Made by a program: the position numbers and the translations under genes
Source of the DNA: Nematostella vectensis
Lineage: Eukaryota > Cnidaria > Anthozoa > Actiniaria > Edwardsiidae
DNA: 64,000 nucleotides
NCBI RefSeq assembly: GCF_932526225.1
Contig: NC_064037.1
Coordinates: 19,099,471-19,163,470 of the forward strand
Reading direction: 5' to 3'
The notes under the pieces: model-generated
Told to the model about the DNA's origin: nothing
Seen by the model: only the letters and a program-made list of their open reading frames with translations
Databases searched by the model: none
Part shown: in pieces, positions 33,099 to 45,032 of the stretch
Position numbering within the stretch: the first letter of the stretch is position 1
Layout of the letters: every line of letters starts with the position of its first letter

Positions 33099-33875
33099 GT
33101 GGCATTAGGGGGTGGGTGCACAGGGGTACAGGATATAAACGGCAGAGTCACAGGGGAGCAAGTTGGTAAGCGCTTGGTCATACATGGGTAAATGGTAGTT
33201 ATGTGATTGGGTGTCATAGGGGTGTAGGTTAGTTAGGGATGGGTAGGCAGGGGTATAGGGTAGTAAGTGCTAGGTCATAGGGGTGTAGCATAGTTACGGG
33301 TTGGTACTCAGGGGTATATGGTAGTAAGTGCTAAGTGAAAGGGAAGTAGCTTAGTTAGCGGCGGGTGCTCATGTGTATAGGGTAGTTAGTGCTAGGTCGT
33401 AGTGGTTTAGCTTATTTTTGGGTGGGTACTCAGGGTTATAGGGTAGTTACAGCCAAGTCATAAGGGTGTAGCTTAGTTTAGGGGTGGGTATTCAGGGGTA
33501 TAGGGTAGTTAGTGCTAAGTCGTAGGGGTGTAGCTTAGCTAGGTGTGCGTACTCAGGGGTATAGGCTAGTTAGTGCTAGGACATAGTGGTGTAGTTTAGT
33601 TAGGGGTGGGTTCTCAGGGTTATAGGGTAGGTAAGTGTTCGGTTATAGGGGTGTAGTTTAGTTAGGGTTGGGTATTCAAGGGTATAGGGTAGTTAGTGCT
33701 ACGTCACAGGGGTGTAGCTTAGCAAGGGTTGGGTACTTAGGTGTAAAGTGTAGTTACTGCTAGGTCGTAGGGGTAAAGCTGAGTTAGGGGTAGGTATTCA
33801 GGAGTATAGCTTAGTTAGTGCTAGGTCGTAGGGGTGTAGCTTAATTAGGGGTGGATACTCAGGGATATAGGGTAG
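33099..33875 (+). repeat. G-rich 61-bp satellite array, ~13 units
   Basis: 776-bp class, like 8611-9449 minus one copy of the GTGTGCGT unit. Confidence 0.85.
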
Positions 33876-34110
33876 CTATTATTATTAATTATAATTATCA
33901 TTATTATTTTAATTAATTATTTATTATCAATTATTATTATTAATTATTATAATTAGTTATTATTATTTATTAATTACTATTAATCATTATTATTAATTAT
34001 TATTATTAATTTTTATTATTAATTATTTTTATTAATTATTATTATTAATTATTATTAATTATTATTTATTAATTATGTTTTATTTATTATTAATTATTTA
34101 TTATTATTAA
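33876..34110. repeat. AT-rich block (TTA/AATTATT type)
   Basis: TTA and AATTATT units with the TATGTTTTATTTATT marker. Confidence 0.85.
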
Positions 34111-34647
34111 GGGGGTGGGTGCACAGGGGTACAGGATATAAACGGCAGGGTCAAAGTGGTGCAAGTTGGTAAACGCTTGGTCATACATGGGTAAAGGGTA
34201 GTTATGTGATTAGGTGTCATAGGGGTGTAGGTCAGTTAGGGATGGGTAGGCAGGGGTATAGGGTAGTTAGTGCTAGGTCGTAGGGGTGTAGCTAAGCTAG
34301 GTGTGGGTACCCAGGGGTATAGGCCAGTTAGTGCTAGGACATAGGGGTGTAGTTTAGTTAGGGGTGGGTACTCAGGGTTATAGGGTAGGTAAGTGCTTGG
34401 TTATAGGGGTGTAGTTTAGTTAGGGTTGGGTACTCAGGGTTATAGGGTAGGTTAGTGCTCGGTTATAGGGGTGTAGTTTAGTTAGGGTTGGGTATTCAGG
34501 GGTATAGGGTAGTTAGTGCTACGTCACAGGGGTGTAGCTCAGCAAGGGTTGGGTACTCAGGGGTAACGTGTAGTTATTGCTAGGTCGTAGGGGTTGGCTT
34601 ATATAGGGGTAGGTATTCAGGAGTATAGAGTAGTTAGTGCTAGGTTG
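34111..34647 (+). repeat. G-rich 61-bp satellite array, ~9 units
   Basis: Starts like a 523-bp array but from about 34320 follows the variants that precede heptamer blocks, such as GGCCAGTTAGTGC. Confidence 0.84.
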
Positions 34648-34776
34648 TAATTTATTATTTATTATTTATTATTTATTATTTATTATTTATTATTTATTAT
34701 TTATTATTTATTATTTATTATTTATTATTTATTATTTATTATTTATTATTTATTATTTATTATATATTATATACTT
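34648..34776. repeat. (ATTATTT)n heptamer microsatellite
   Basis: About 16-17 copies of ATTATTT ending TATATATTATATACTTATTGC. The extra TATAT step is shared with 36514-36621. Confidence 0.9.
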
Positions 34777-35570
34777 ATTGCTAAGTCATAGAGGTGTAGC
34801 TTAATTAGCGGTGGGTACTCATGGGTATAGGGTAGTTAGTGCTAGTTCGTAGGGGTTTGTTTAGTTTGCGGTGGGTACTCAGGGGTATAGGGTGGTTACA
34901 GCCAAGTCATAAGGGTGTAGTTTAGTTAGGGATGGGTAACTCAGGGTTATAGGGTAGGTAAGTGCTCGGTTATAGGGGTGTAGTTTAGTTAGGGTTGGGT
35001 ATTCAGGTGTATAGGATAGTTAGTGCTACGTCATAGAGGTGTAGCCTAATTAGCGGTGGGTACTCATGGGTATAGGGTAGTTAGTGCTAGGTCATAAGGG
35101 TGTAGCTTAGTTAGGGGTGGGTACTCAGGGGTATATTGTAGTTAGTGCTAGATAGTAGAGGTGTAGTTTAGTTAGGGTTGGGTATTCAGGGGGTATAGGC
35201 TAGTTAGTGCTAGGTCGTAGGGGTGTAGCTAAGCTAGGTGTGGGTACCCAGGGGTATAGGCTAGTTAGTGCTAGGACATAGGGGTGTAGTTTAGTTACGG
35301 GTGGGTACTCAGGGTTATAGGGTAGGTAAGTGCACGGTTATAGGGGTGTAGTTTAGTTAGGGTTGTGTATTCAGGGGTATAGGGTAGTTAGTGCTACGTC
35401 ACAGGGGAGTAGCTTAGCAAGGGTTGTGTACTCAGGGGTAAAGTGTAGTTATTGCTAGGTCGTACGGGTAAAGCTTAGTTAGGGGTATGTATTCAGGAGT
35501 ATAGCGTAGTTAGTGCTAGGTCGTAGGGGTGTAGCTTAATTATGGGTGGATACTCAGGGATATAGGGTAG
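34777..35570 (+). repeat. G-rich 61-bp satellite array, ~13 units
   Basis: 794-bp class, the usual length after a heptamer block. Confidence 0.85.
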
Positions 35571-36152
35571 CTATTATTGTTAATTATTATTTTTAATTAT
35601 AATTTTTAATTATTATAATGTACTTATATTACCTAGCCCTTGAATCACTGTACCTGTTTGAAGCATCCCCTAAAACCCTGCACCTCCAACACCAAGCCAT
35701 TGATACCCTGTACCCCTGTGTACTCACTCATTCATAACTTGCACTCCTATGACCTAGTTCTTGATATCATTGACCCTTATTACCAACCCTTGAAACCCTG
35801 TACCCCTTTGACCAACTCTTGTTACCCTATACACCTATCAACTCACCCACAAAATCACTTATCTAAACGTCAACTTAACGTCTTTATCTTTACACCCCTG
35901 AAAAAATCCCAAGTTGATGTGACCTGGATTCGAACCCCGGCCCTCTTGTTTGAGAAGCGAAGCCCGTATCACTGAGCTATCGCGCCACTCTCTTGAAAAC
36001 TAGAAGTAACTATTGTATAGCCTTGTTTACCCAGCCTTATAAGGTATAGAGTAGTTTTTCCTTGATATCTCGAGAGTGGCGCTATGGCTCAGTGGTACGG
36101 GCTTCGCTTCTCAATCAAACGGGCCAGGGTTCGAATCCAGGTTCGAATCCAG
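35571..36152. repeat. Locus 20: foldback with truncated right arm and doubled B box
   Basis: C-rich block 35620-35878, foldback left arm from 35879. Minus half 35916-35986; plus half from 36078, type A. After CAGGGTTCGAATCCAG the sequence repeats GTTCGAATCCAG (about 36129-36152), then enters the G-rich array at TGTAGCTCAGC. The T-run and the rest of the right arm are missing. Confidence 0.87.
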
Positions 36153-36513
36153 TGTAGCTCAGCTAGGTGCGGGTACTCAGGGGTATAGGCCAGTTAGTGC
36201 TAGGACATAGGGGTGTAGTTTAGTTAGGGGTGGGTACTCAGGGTTATAGGGTAGGTAAGTGCTCGGTTATAGGGGTGTAGTTTAGTTAGGGTTGGGTTCT
36301 CAGGGTTATAGGGTAGGTTAGTGCTCGGTTATAGGGGTGTAGTTTAGTTAGGGTTGGGTATTCAGGGGTATAGGGTAGTTAGTGCTACGTCACAGGGGTG
36401 TAGCTCAGCAAGGGTTGGGTACTCAGGGGTAACGTGTAGTTATTGCTAGGTCGTAGGGGTTGGCTTATATAGGGGTAGGTATTCAGGAGTATAGAGTAGT
36501 TAGTGCTAGGTTG
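36153..36513 (+). repeat. G-rich 61-bp satellite array, ~6 units
   Basis: Starts abruptly inside a unit (GCTCAGCTAGGTGCGGG) after the truncated foldback. Confidence 0.84.
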
Positions 36514-36621
36514 TAATTTATTATTTATTATTTATTATTTATTATTTATTATTTATTATTTATTATTTATTATTTATTATTTATTATTTATTATTTATTA
36601 TTTATTATATATTATATACTT
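36514..36621. repeat. (ATTATTT)n heptamer microsatellite
   Basis: About 13-14 copies of ATTATTT ending TATATATTATATAC, as at 34648-34776. Confidence 0.9.
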
Positions 36622-37415
36622 ATTGCTAAGTCATAGAGGTGTAGCTTAATTAGCGGTGGGTACTCATGGGTATAGGGTAGTTAGTGCTAGTTCGTAGGGG
36701 TTTGTTTAGTTTGCGGTGGGTACTCAGGGGTATAGGGTGGTTACAGCCAAGTCATAAGGGTGTAGTTTAGTTAGGGATGGGTAACTCAGGGTTATAGGGT
36801 AGGTAAGTGCTCGGTTATAGGGGTGTAGTTTAGTTAGGGTTGGGTATTCAGGTGTATAGGATAGTTAGTGCTACGTCATAGAGGTGTAGCCTAATTAGCG
36901 GTGGGTACTCATGGGTATAGGGTAGTTAGTGCTAGGTCATAAGGGTGTAGCTTAGTTAGGGGTGGGTACTCAGGGGTATATTGTAGTTAGTGCTAGATAG
37001 TAGAGGTGTAGTTTAGTTAGGGTTGGGTATTCAGGGGGTATAGGCTAGTTAGTGCTAGGTCGTAGGGGTGTAGCTAAGCTAGGTGTGGGTACCCAGGGGT
37101 ATAGGCTAGTTAGTGCTAGGACATAGGGGTGTAGTTTAGTTACGGGTGGGTACTCAGGGTTATAGGGTAGGTAAGTGCACGGTTATAGGGGTGTAGTTTA
37201 GTTAGGGTTGTGTATTCAGGGGTATAGGGTAGTTAGTGCTACGTCACAGGGGAGTAGCTTAGCAAGGGTTGTGTACTCAGGGGTAAAGTGTAGTTATTGC
37301 TAGGTCGTACGGGTAAAGCTTAGTTAGGGGTATGTATTCAGGAGTATAGCGTAGTTAGTGCTAGGTCGTAGGGGTGTAGCTTAATTATGGGTGGATACTC
37401 AGGGATATAGGGTAG
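36622..37415 (+). repeat. G-rich 61-bp satellite array, ~13 units
   Basis: 794-bp class, nearly the same as 34777-35570 at an offset of 1845 bp. Confidence 0.85.
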
Positions 37416-37997
37416 CTATTATTGTTAATTATTATTTTTAATTATAATTTTTAATTATTATAATGTACTTATATTACCTAGCCCTTGAATCACTGTACCT
37501 GTTTGAAGCATCCCCTAAAACCCTGCACCTCCAACACCAAGCCATTGATACCCTGTACCCCTGTGTACTCACTCATTCATAACTTGCACCCCTATGACCT
37601 AGTTCTTGATATCATTGACCCTTATTACCAACCTTTGAAACCCTGTACCCCTTTGACCAACTCTTGTTACCCTGTACACCTATCAACTCACCCACAAAAT
37701 CACTTATCTAAACGTCAACTTAACGTCTTTATCTTTACACCCCTGAAAAAATCCCAAGTTGATGTGACCTGGATTCGAACCCCGGCCCTCTTGTTTGAGA
37801 AGCGAAGCCCGTATCACTGAGCTATCGCGCCACTCTCTTGAAAACTAGAAGTAACTATTGTATAGCCTTGTTTACCCAGCCTTATAAGGTATAGAGTAGT
37901 TTTTCCTTGATATCTCGAGAGTGGCGCTATGGCTCAGTGGTACGGGCTTCGCTTCTCAATCAAACGGGCCAGGGTTCGAATCCAGGTTCGAATCCAG
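37416..37997. repeat. Locus 21: foldback with truncated right arm and doubled B box
   Basis: C-rich block 37465-37723, left arm from 37724. Minus half 37761-37831; plus half from 37923, type A. It has the same doubled GTTCGAATCCAG and right-arm loss as locus 20, exactly 1845 bp later, so the pair is a tandem duplication. Confidence 0.87.
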
Positions 37998-38297
37998 TGT
38001 AGCTCAGCTAGGTGCGGGTACTCAGGGATATAGGCCAGTTAGTGCTAGGACATAGGGGTGTAGTTTTGTTAGGGTTGGGTACTCAGGGTTATAGGGTAGG
38101 TTAGTGCTCGGTTATAGGGGTGTAGTTTAGTTAGGGTTGGGTATTCAGGGGTATAGGGTAGTTAGTGCTACGTCACAGGGGTGTAGCTCAGCAAGGGTTG
38201 GGTACTCAGGGGTAACGTGTAGTTATTGCTAGGTCGTAGGGGTTGGCTTATTTAGGGGTAGGTATTCAGGAGTATAGAGTAGTTAGTGTTAGGTTGT
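37998..38297 (+). repeat. G-rich 61-bp satellite array, ~5 units
   Basis: One unit shorter than its sister 36153-36513. Confidence 0.84.
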
Positions 38298-38474
38298 AAT
38301 TTATTATTTATTATTTATTATTTATTATTTATTATTTATTTTTTATTATTTATTATTTATTATTTATTATTTATTATTTATTGTTTATTATTTAATATTT
38401 ATTATTTATTATTTATTATTTATTATTTATTATTTATTATTTATTATTTATTATTTATTATTTATTATATACTT
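38298..38474. repeat. (ATTATTT)n heptamer microsatellite, longest copy
   Basis: About 24 copies of ATTATTT with three substitutions (TTTTTTATT, TTGTTTATT, TTTAATATT). Confidence 0.9.
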
Positions 38475-39266
38475 ATTGCTAAGTCATAGAGGTGTAGCTT
38501 AATTAGCGGTGGGTACTCATGGGTATAGGGTAGTTAGTTCTAGTTCGTAGGGGTTTGTTTAGTTTGCGGTGGTTATTCAGGGGTATAGGGTGGTTACAGC
38601 CAAGTCATAAGGGTGTAGTTTAGTTAGGGATGGGTAACTCAGGGTTATAGGGTAGGTAAGTGCTCTGTTATAGGGGTGTAGTTTAGTTAGGGTTGGGTAT
38701 TCAGGTGTATAGGGTAGTTAGTGCTACGTCATAGAGGTGTAGCGAAATTAGCGGTGGGTACTCATGGGTATAGGGTAGTTAGTGCTAGGTCATAAGGGTG
38801 TAGCTTAGTTAGGGGTGGGTACTCAGGGGTATATTGTAGTTAGTGCTAGATAATAGAGGTGTAGTTTAGTTAGGGTTGGGTATTCAGGGGGTATAGGCTA
38901 GTTAGTGCTAGGTCGTAGGGGTGTAGCTAAGCTAGGTGTGGGTACCCAGGGGTATAGGCTAGTTAGTGCTAGGACATAGGGGTGTAGTTTAGTTACGGGT
39001 GGGTACTCAGGGCTATCGGGTAGGTAAGTGCTCGGTTATAGGGGTGTAGTTTAGTTAGGGTTGGGTATTCAGGGGTATAGGATAGTTAGTGCTACGTCAA
39101 CGGGGTGTAGCTTTGCAAATGTTGGGTACTCAGGGGTAAAGTGTAGTTATTGCTAGGTAGTAGGGGCGAGGCTTAGTTAGGGGTAGGTATTCAGGAGTAT
39201 AGCGTAGTTCATGCTAGGTCGTAGGGGTGTAGCTTAATTAGGGGTGGATACTCATGGATATAGGGT
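38475..39266 (+). repeat. G-rich 61-bp satellite array, ~13 units
   Basis: 794-bp class with the GTCAACGGGGTGTAGC variant unit. Confidence 0.85.
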
Positions 39267-39844
39267 AATTATTATAATGTACCCATATTACGTAGCTCTT
39301 GAATCCCTGTACCCGTTTGAACCATACCCTAAAACCCTGCACCTCCAAGACCAAGCCATTGATACCCTGTACGCCTGTGTACTCACTCATTCATAACTTG
39401 CACCCCTATGACCTAGTTCTTGATATCATCGACCCTTATTATCAACCCATGAAATCCTGTACCCCTTTGACCAACTCTTGTTACCCTATTCACCTGTCAA
39501 CTCACACACAAAATTACTTATCTAAACGTAACCTTAACGTCCTTATCTTTAAACCCCTGAAAAAATCCCAAGTTGATCTGACCGTGATTCGAACCCCGGC
39601 CCTCCTGTTTGAGAAGCGAAGCCCGTATCACTGAGCTATCGCGCCACTCTCTTGAAAACTAGAAGTAACTACCGTATAGCCTTGTTTACTCGGCCTTATA
39701 AGGTATAGAGTAGTTTTTCCTTGATATCTCGAGAGTGGCGCTATGGCTCAGTGGTACGGGCTTCGCTTCTCAAGCAAACGGGCCAGGGTTCGAATCCAGG
39801 TAAGATCAACTAGGGACTTTTTCAGGGGTGTCAAGGTAAGGACG
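39267..39844. repeat. Locus 22: C-rich block and tRNA-like foldback
   Basis: C-rich block 39281-39537, foldback 39538-39844. Minus half 39575-39645, with GACCGTGATTCGAACC next to the B box; plus half 39737-39807, type B. Confidence 0.84.
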
Positions 39845-40685
39845 GTGGCATTAGGGGGTGGGTGCAGAGGGGTACAGGATATAAATGGCAGAGTCACAGG
39901 GGAGCAAGTTGGTAAGCGCTTGGTCATACATGGGTAAATGGTAGTTATGTGATTGGGTGTCATAGGGGTGTAGGTTAGTTAGGGATGGGTAGGCAGGGGT
40001 ATAGGGTAGTAAGTGCTAGGTCATAGGGGTGTAGCATAGTTAGGGGTTGGTACTCAGGGGTATATGGTAGTAAGTGCTAAGTGAAAGGGAAGTAGCTTAG
40101 TTAGCGGTGGGTGCTCATGTGTATAGGGTAGTTAGTGCTAGGTCGTAGTGGTTTAGCTTATTTTGGGGTGGGTACTCAGGGTTATAGGGTAGTTACAGCC
40201 AAGTCATAAGGGTGTAGCTTAGTTTAGGGGTGGGTATTCAGGGGTATAGGGTAGTTAGTGCTAAGTCGTAGGGGTGTAGCTTATCTAGGTGTGCGTACTC
40301 AGGGGTATAGGGTAGTTAGTGCTAAGTCGTAGGGGTGTAGCTTAGCTAGGTGTGCGTACTCAGGGGTATAGGCTAGTTAGTGCTAGGACATAGGGGTGTA
40401 GTTTAGTTAGGGGTGGGTTCTCAGTGTTATAGGGTAGGTAAGTGTTCGGTTATAGGGGTGTAGTTTAGTTAGGGTTGGGTATTCAAGGGTATAGGGTAGT
40501 TAGTGCTACGTCACAGGGGTGTAGCTTAGCAAGGGTTGGGTACTTAGGTGTAAAGTGTAGTTACTGCTAGGTCGTAGGGGTTAAGCTGAGTTAGGGGTAG
40601 GTATATTCAGGAGTATAGCGTAGTTAGTGCTAGGTCGTAGGGGTGTAGCTTAATTAGGGGTGGATACTCAGGGATATAGGGTAGC
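39845..40685 (+). repeat. G-rich 61-bp satellite array, ~14 units
   Basis: 840-bp class. The private variant TGTAGCTTATCTAGG (about 40275) recurs exactly 2224 bp later. Confidence 0.86.
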
Positions 40686-40930
40686 TATTATTATTAATTA
40701 TTATTATTAATTATAATTATCATTATTATTTTAATTAATTATTTATTATTAATTATTATTATTAATTATTATAATTAGTTATTATTATTAATTACTATTA
40801 ATAATTATTATTAATTATTATTATTAATTTTTTTATTATTAATTATTATTATTAATTATTATTATTAATTATTATTAATTATTATTTATTAATTATGTTT
40901 TATTTATTATTAATTATTTATTATTATTAA
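40686..40930. repeat. AT-rich block (TTA/AATTATT type)
   Basis: TTA and AATTATT units, about 245 bp, with the same length and variants as 42910-43154. Confidence 0.86.
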
Positions 40931-41452
40931 GGGGGTGGGTGCACAGGGGTACAGGATATAAACGGCAGGGTCAAAGGGGTGCAAGTTGGTAAACGCTTGG
41001 TCATACATGGGTAAAGGGTAGTTATGTGATTAGGTGTCATAGGGGTGTAGGTCAGTTAGGGATGGGTAGGCAGGGGTATAGTGTAGTTAGTGCTAGGTCG
41101 TAGGGGTGTAGCTAAGCTAGGTGTGGGTACCCAGGGGTATAGGCTAGTTAGTGCTAGTACATAGGGGTGTAGTTTAGTTACGGGTGGGTACTCAGGGTTG
41201 TAGGGTAGGTAAGTGCAGGGTTATAGGGGTGTAGTTTAGTTAGGGTTGGGTATTCAGGGGTATATGGTAGTTAGTGCTACGTCACAGGGGAGTAGCTTAG
41301 CAAGGGTTGTGTACTCAGGGGTAAAGTGTAGTTATTGCTAGGTCGTACGGGTAAAGCTTAGTTAGGGGTATGTATTCAGGAGTATAGCGTAGTTAGTGCT
41401 AGGTCGTAGGGGTGTAGCTTAATTATGGGTGGATACTCAGGGATATAGGGTA
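40931..41452 (+). repeat. G-rich 61-bp satellite array, ~8.5 units
   Basis: 523-bp class with the private changes TATAGTGTAGTTAG, CTAGTACATAGG and GGTTGTAGGG, all shared with 43155-43678. Confidence 0.86.
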
Positions 41453-42068
41453 GCTATTATTGTTAATTATTATTTTTAATTATAATTTTTAATTATTATA
41501 ATGTACTCATATTACCTAGCCCTTGAATCACTGTACCTGTTTGAAGCATCCCCTAAAACCCTGTACCTCCAATACCAAGCCATTGATACCCTGAACCCCT
41601 GTGTACTCACTCATTCATAACTTGCACCCCTATGACCTAGTTCTTGATATCATTGACCCTTATTACCAACCCTTGAAACCCTGTACCCCTTTGACCAACT
41701 CTTGTTACCCTATACACCTATCAACTCACCCACAAAATCACTTATCTAAACGTCAACTTAACGTCTTTATCTTTACACCCCTGAAAAAATCCCAAGTTGA
41801 TCTGACCTGGATTCGAACCCCGGCCCTCTTGTTTGAGAAGCGAAGCCCGTATCACTGAGCTATCGCGCCACTCTCTTGAAAACTAGAAGTAACTACCGTA
41901 TAGCCTTGTTTACCCAGCCTTATAAGGTATAGAGTAGTTTTTCCTTGATATCTCGAGAGTGGCGCTATGGCTCAGTGGTACGGGCTTCGCTTCTCAATCA
42001 AACGGGCCAGGGTTCGAATCCAGGTAAGATCAACTAGGGACTTTTTCAGGGGTGTTAAGGTAAGGACG
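41453..42068. repeat. Locus 23: AT spacer, C-rich block and tRNA-like foldback
   Basis: C-rich block 41503-41761, foldback 41762-42068. Minus half 41799-41869; plus half 41961-42031, type A. Shares AACCCTGTACCTCC and the GACGACGGC flank with locus 24. Confidence 0.86.
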
Positions 42069-42909
42069 ACGGCATTAGGGGGTGGGTGCACAGGGGTACA
42101 GGATATAAACGGCAGAGTCACAGGGGAGCAAGTTGGTAAGCGCTTGGTCATACATGGGTAAATGGTAGTTATGTGATTGGGTGTCATAGGGGTGTAGGTT
42201 AGTTAGGGATGGGTAGGCAGGGGTATAGGGTAGTAAGTGCTAGGTCATAGGGGTGTAGCATAGTTAGGGGTTGGTACTCAGGGGTATATGGTAGTAAGTG
42301 CTAAGTGAAAGGGAAGTAGCTTAGTTAGCGGTGGGTGCTCATGTGTATAGGGTAGTTAGTGCTAGGTCGTAGTGGTTTAGCTTATTTTGGGGTGGGTACT
42401 CAGGGTTATAGGGTAGTTACAGCCAAGTCATAAGGGTGTAGCTTAGTTTAGGGGTGGGTATTCAGGGGTATAGGGTAGTTAGTGCTAAGTCGTAGGGGTG
42501 TAGCTTATCTAGGTGTGCGTACTCAGGGGTATAGGGTAGTTAGTGCTAAGTCGTAGGGGTGTAGCTTAGCTAGGTGTGCGTACTCAGGGGTATAGGCTAG
42601 TTAGTGCTAGGACATAGGGGTGTAGTTTAGTTAGGGGTGGGTTCTCAGTGTTATAGGGTAGGTAAGTGTTCGGTTATAGGGGTGTAGTTTAGTTAGGGTT
42701 GGGTATTCAAGGGTATAGGGTAGTTAGTGCTACGTCACAGGGGTGTAGCTTAGCAAGGGTTGGGTACTTAGGTGTAAAGTGTAGTTACTGCTAGGTCGTA
42801 GGGGTTAAGCTGAGTTAGGGGTAGGTATATTCAGGAGTATAGCGTAGTTAGTGCTAGGTCGTAGGGGTGTAGCTTAATTAGGGGTGGATACTCAGGGATA
42901 TAGGGTAGC
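42069..42909 (+). repeat. G-rich 61-bp satellite array, ~14 units
   Basis: Copy of 39845-40685 at +2224 bp, including TGTAGCTTATCTAGG at about 42499. Confidence 0.87.
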
Positions 42910-43154
42910 TATTATTATTAATTATTATTATTAATTATAATTATCATTATTATTTTAATTAATTATTTATTATTAATTATTATTATTAATTATTATAATT
43001 AGTTATTATTATTAATTACTATTAATAATTATTATTAATTATTATTATTAATTTTTTTATTATTAATTATTATTATTAATTATTATTATTAATTATTATT
43101 AATTATTATTTATTAATTATGTTTTATTTATTATTAATTATTTATTATTATTAA
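42910..43154. repeat. AT-rich block (TTA/AATTATT type)
   Basis: Same length and pattern as 40686-40930. Confidence 0.87.
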
Positions 43155-43678
43155 GGGGGTGGGTGCACAGGGGTACAGGATATAAACGGCAGGGTCAAAG
43201 GGGTGCAAGTTGGTAAACGCTTGGTCATACATGGGTAAAGGGTAGTTATGTGATTAGGTGTCATAGGGGTGTAGGTCAGTTAGGGATGGGTAGGCAGGGG
43301 TATAGTGTAGTTAGTGCTAGGTCGTAGGGGTGTAGCTAAGCTAGGTGTGGGTACCCAGGGGTATAGGCTAGTTAGTGCTAGTACATAGGGGTGTAGTTTA
43401 GTTACGGGTGGGTACTCAGGGTTGTAGGGTAGGTAAGTGCAGGGTTATAGGGGTGTAGTTTAGTTAGGGTTGGGTATTCAGGGGTATATGGTAGTTAGTG
43501 CTACGTCACAGGGGAGTAGCTTAGCAAGGGTTGTGTACTCAGGGGTAAAGTGTAGTTATTGCTAGGTCGTACGGGTAAAGCTTAGTTAGGGGTATGTATT
43601 CAGGAGTATAGCGTAGTTAGTGCTAGGTCGTAGGGGTGTAGCTTAATTATGGGTGGATACTCAGGGATATAGGGTAGC
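43155..43678 (+). repeat. G-rich 61-bp satellite array, ~8.5 units
   Basis: Copy of 40931-41452 with all of its private changes. Confidence 0.87.
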
Positions 43679-44292
43679 TATTATTGTTAATTATTATTTT
43701 TAATTATAATTTTTAATTATTATAATGTACTCATATTACCTAGCCCTTGAATCACTGTACCTGTTTGAAGCATCCCCTAAAACCCTGTACCTCCAATACC
43801 AAGCCATTGATACCCTGAACCCCTGTGTACTCACTCATTCATAACTTGCACCCCTATGACCTAGTTCTTGATATCATTGACCCTTATTACCAACCCTTGA
43901 AACCCTGTACCCCTTTGACCAACTCTTGTTACCCTATACACCTATCAACTCACCCACAAAATCACTTATCTAAACGTCAACTTAACGTCTTTATCTTTAC
44001 ACCCCTGAAAAAATCCCAAGTTGATCTGACCTGGATTCGAACCCCGGCCCTCTTGTTTGAGAAGCGAAGCCCGTATCACTGAGCTATCGCGCCACTCTCT
44101 TGAAAACTAGAAGTAACTACCGTATAGCCTTGTTTACCCAGCCTTATAAGGTATAGAGTAGTTTTTCCTTGATATCTCGAGAGTGGCGCTATGGCTCAGT
44201 GGTACGGGCTTCGCTTCTCAATCAAACGGGCCAGGGTTCGAATCCAGGTAAGATCAACTAGGGACTTTTTCAGGGGTGTTAAGGTAAGGACG
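43679..44292. repeat. Locus 24: AT spacer, C-rich block and tRNA-like foldback
   Basis: C-rich block 43727-43985, foldback 43986-44292. Minus half 44023-44093; plus half 44185-44255, type A. Sister of locus 23 at +2224 bp. Confidence 0.87.
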
Positions 44293-44899
44293 ACGGCATT
44301 AGGGGGTGGGTGCACAGGGGTACAGGATATAAACGGCAGAGTCACAGGGGAGCAAGTTGGTAAGCGCTTGGTCATACATGGGTAAATGGTAGTTATATGA
44401 TTGGGTGTCATAGGGGTGTAGGTCAGTTAGGGATGGGTAGGCAGGGGTATAGGGTAGTAAGTGCTAGGTCATAGGGGTGTAGCATAGTTAGGGGTTGGTA
44501 CTCAAGGGTATATGGTAGTAAGTGCTAAGTCATAGGGGTGTAGGTCAGTTAGGGATGGGTATTCAGGGGTATTGGCTAGTTAGTGCTAGGTCGTAGGGGT
44601 GTAGCTCAGCTAGGTGCGGGTACTCAGGGGTATAGGCCAGTTAGTGCTAGGACATAGGGGTGTAGTTTAGTTAGGGGTGGGTACTCAGGGTTATAGGGTA
44701 GGTAAGTGCTCGGTTATAGGGGTGTAGTTTAGTTAGGGTTGGGTATTCAGGGGTATAGGGTAGTTAGTGCTACGTCACAGGGGTGTAGCTCAGCAAGGGT
44801 TGGGTACTCAGGGGTAACGTGTAGTTATTGCTAGGTCGTAGGGGTTGGCTTATTTAGGGGTAGGTATTCAGGAGTATAGAGTAGTTAGTGCTAGTTTGT
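44293..44899 (+). repeat. G-rich 61-bp satellite array, ~10 units
   Basis: Shorter than its relatives 6401-7185 by about three units. Confidence 0.84.
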
Positions 44900-45032
44900 A
44901 ATTTATTATTTATTATTTATTATTTATTATTTATTATTTATTATTTATTATTTATTATTTATTATTTATTATTTATTATTTATTATTTATTATTTATTAT
45001 TTATTATTTATTATTTTTTTTTTATTATATAC
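44900..45032. repeat. (ATTATTT)n heptamer microsatellite
   Basis: About 17 copies of ATTATTT, ending in a nine-to-ten T run before ATTATATAC. Confidence 0.9.

Noticed and set aside
38286-38489. LLFIIYY-repeat and poly-Tyr frames (also 57277-57468 and 63072-63272)
   Set aside because: Direct translations of ATTATTT and TTA microsatellites.
39965-44408. Assembly error as the cause of near-identical tandem copies
   Set aside because: Cannot be tested from sequence alone. Copies do carry a few private differences (for example GTTATGTGATT against GTTATATGATT at about 44396), so I keep them as real but with this caution.
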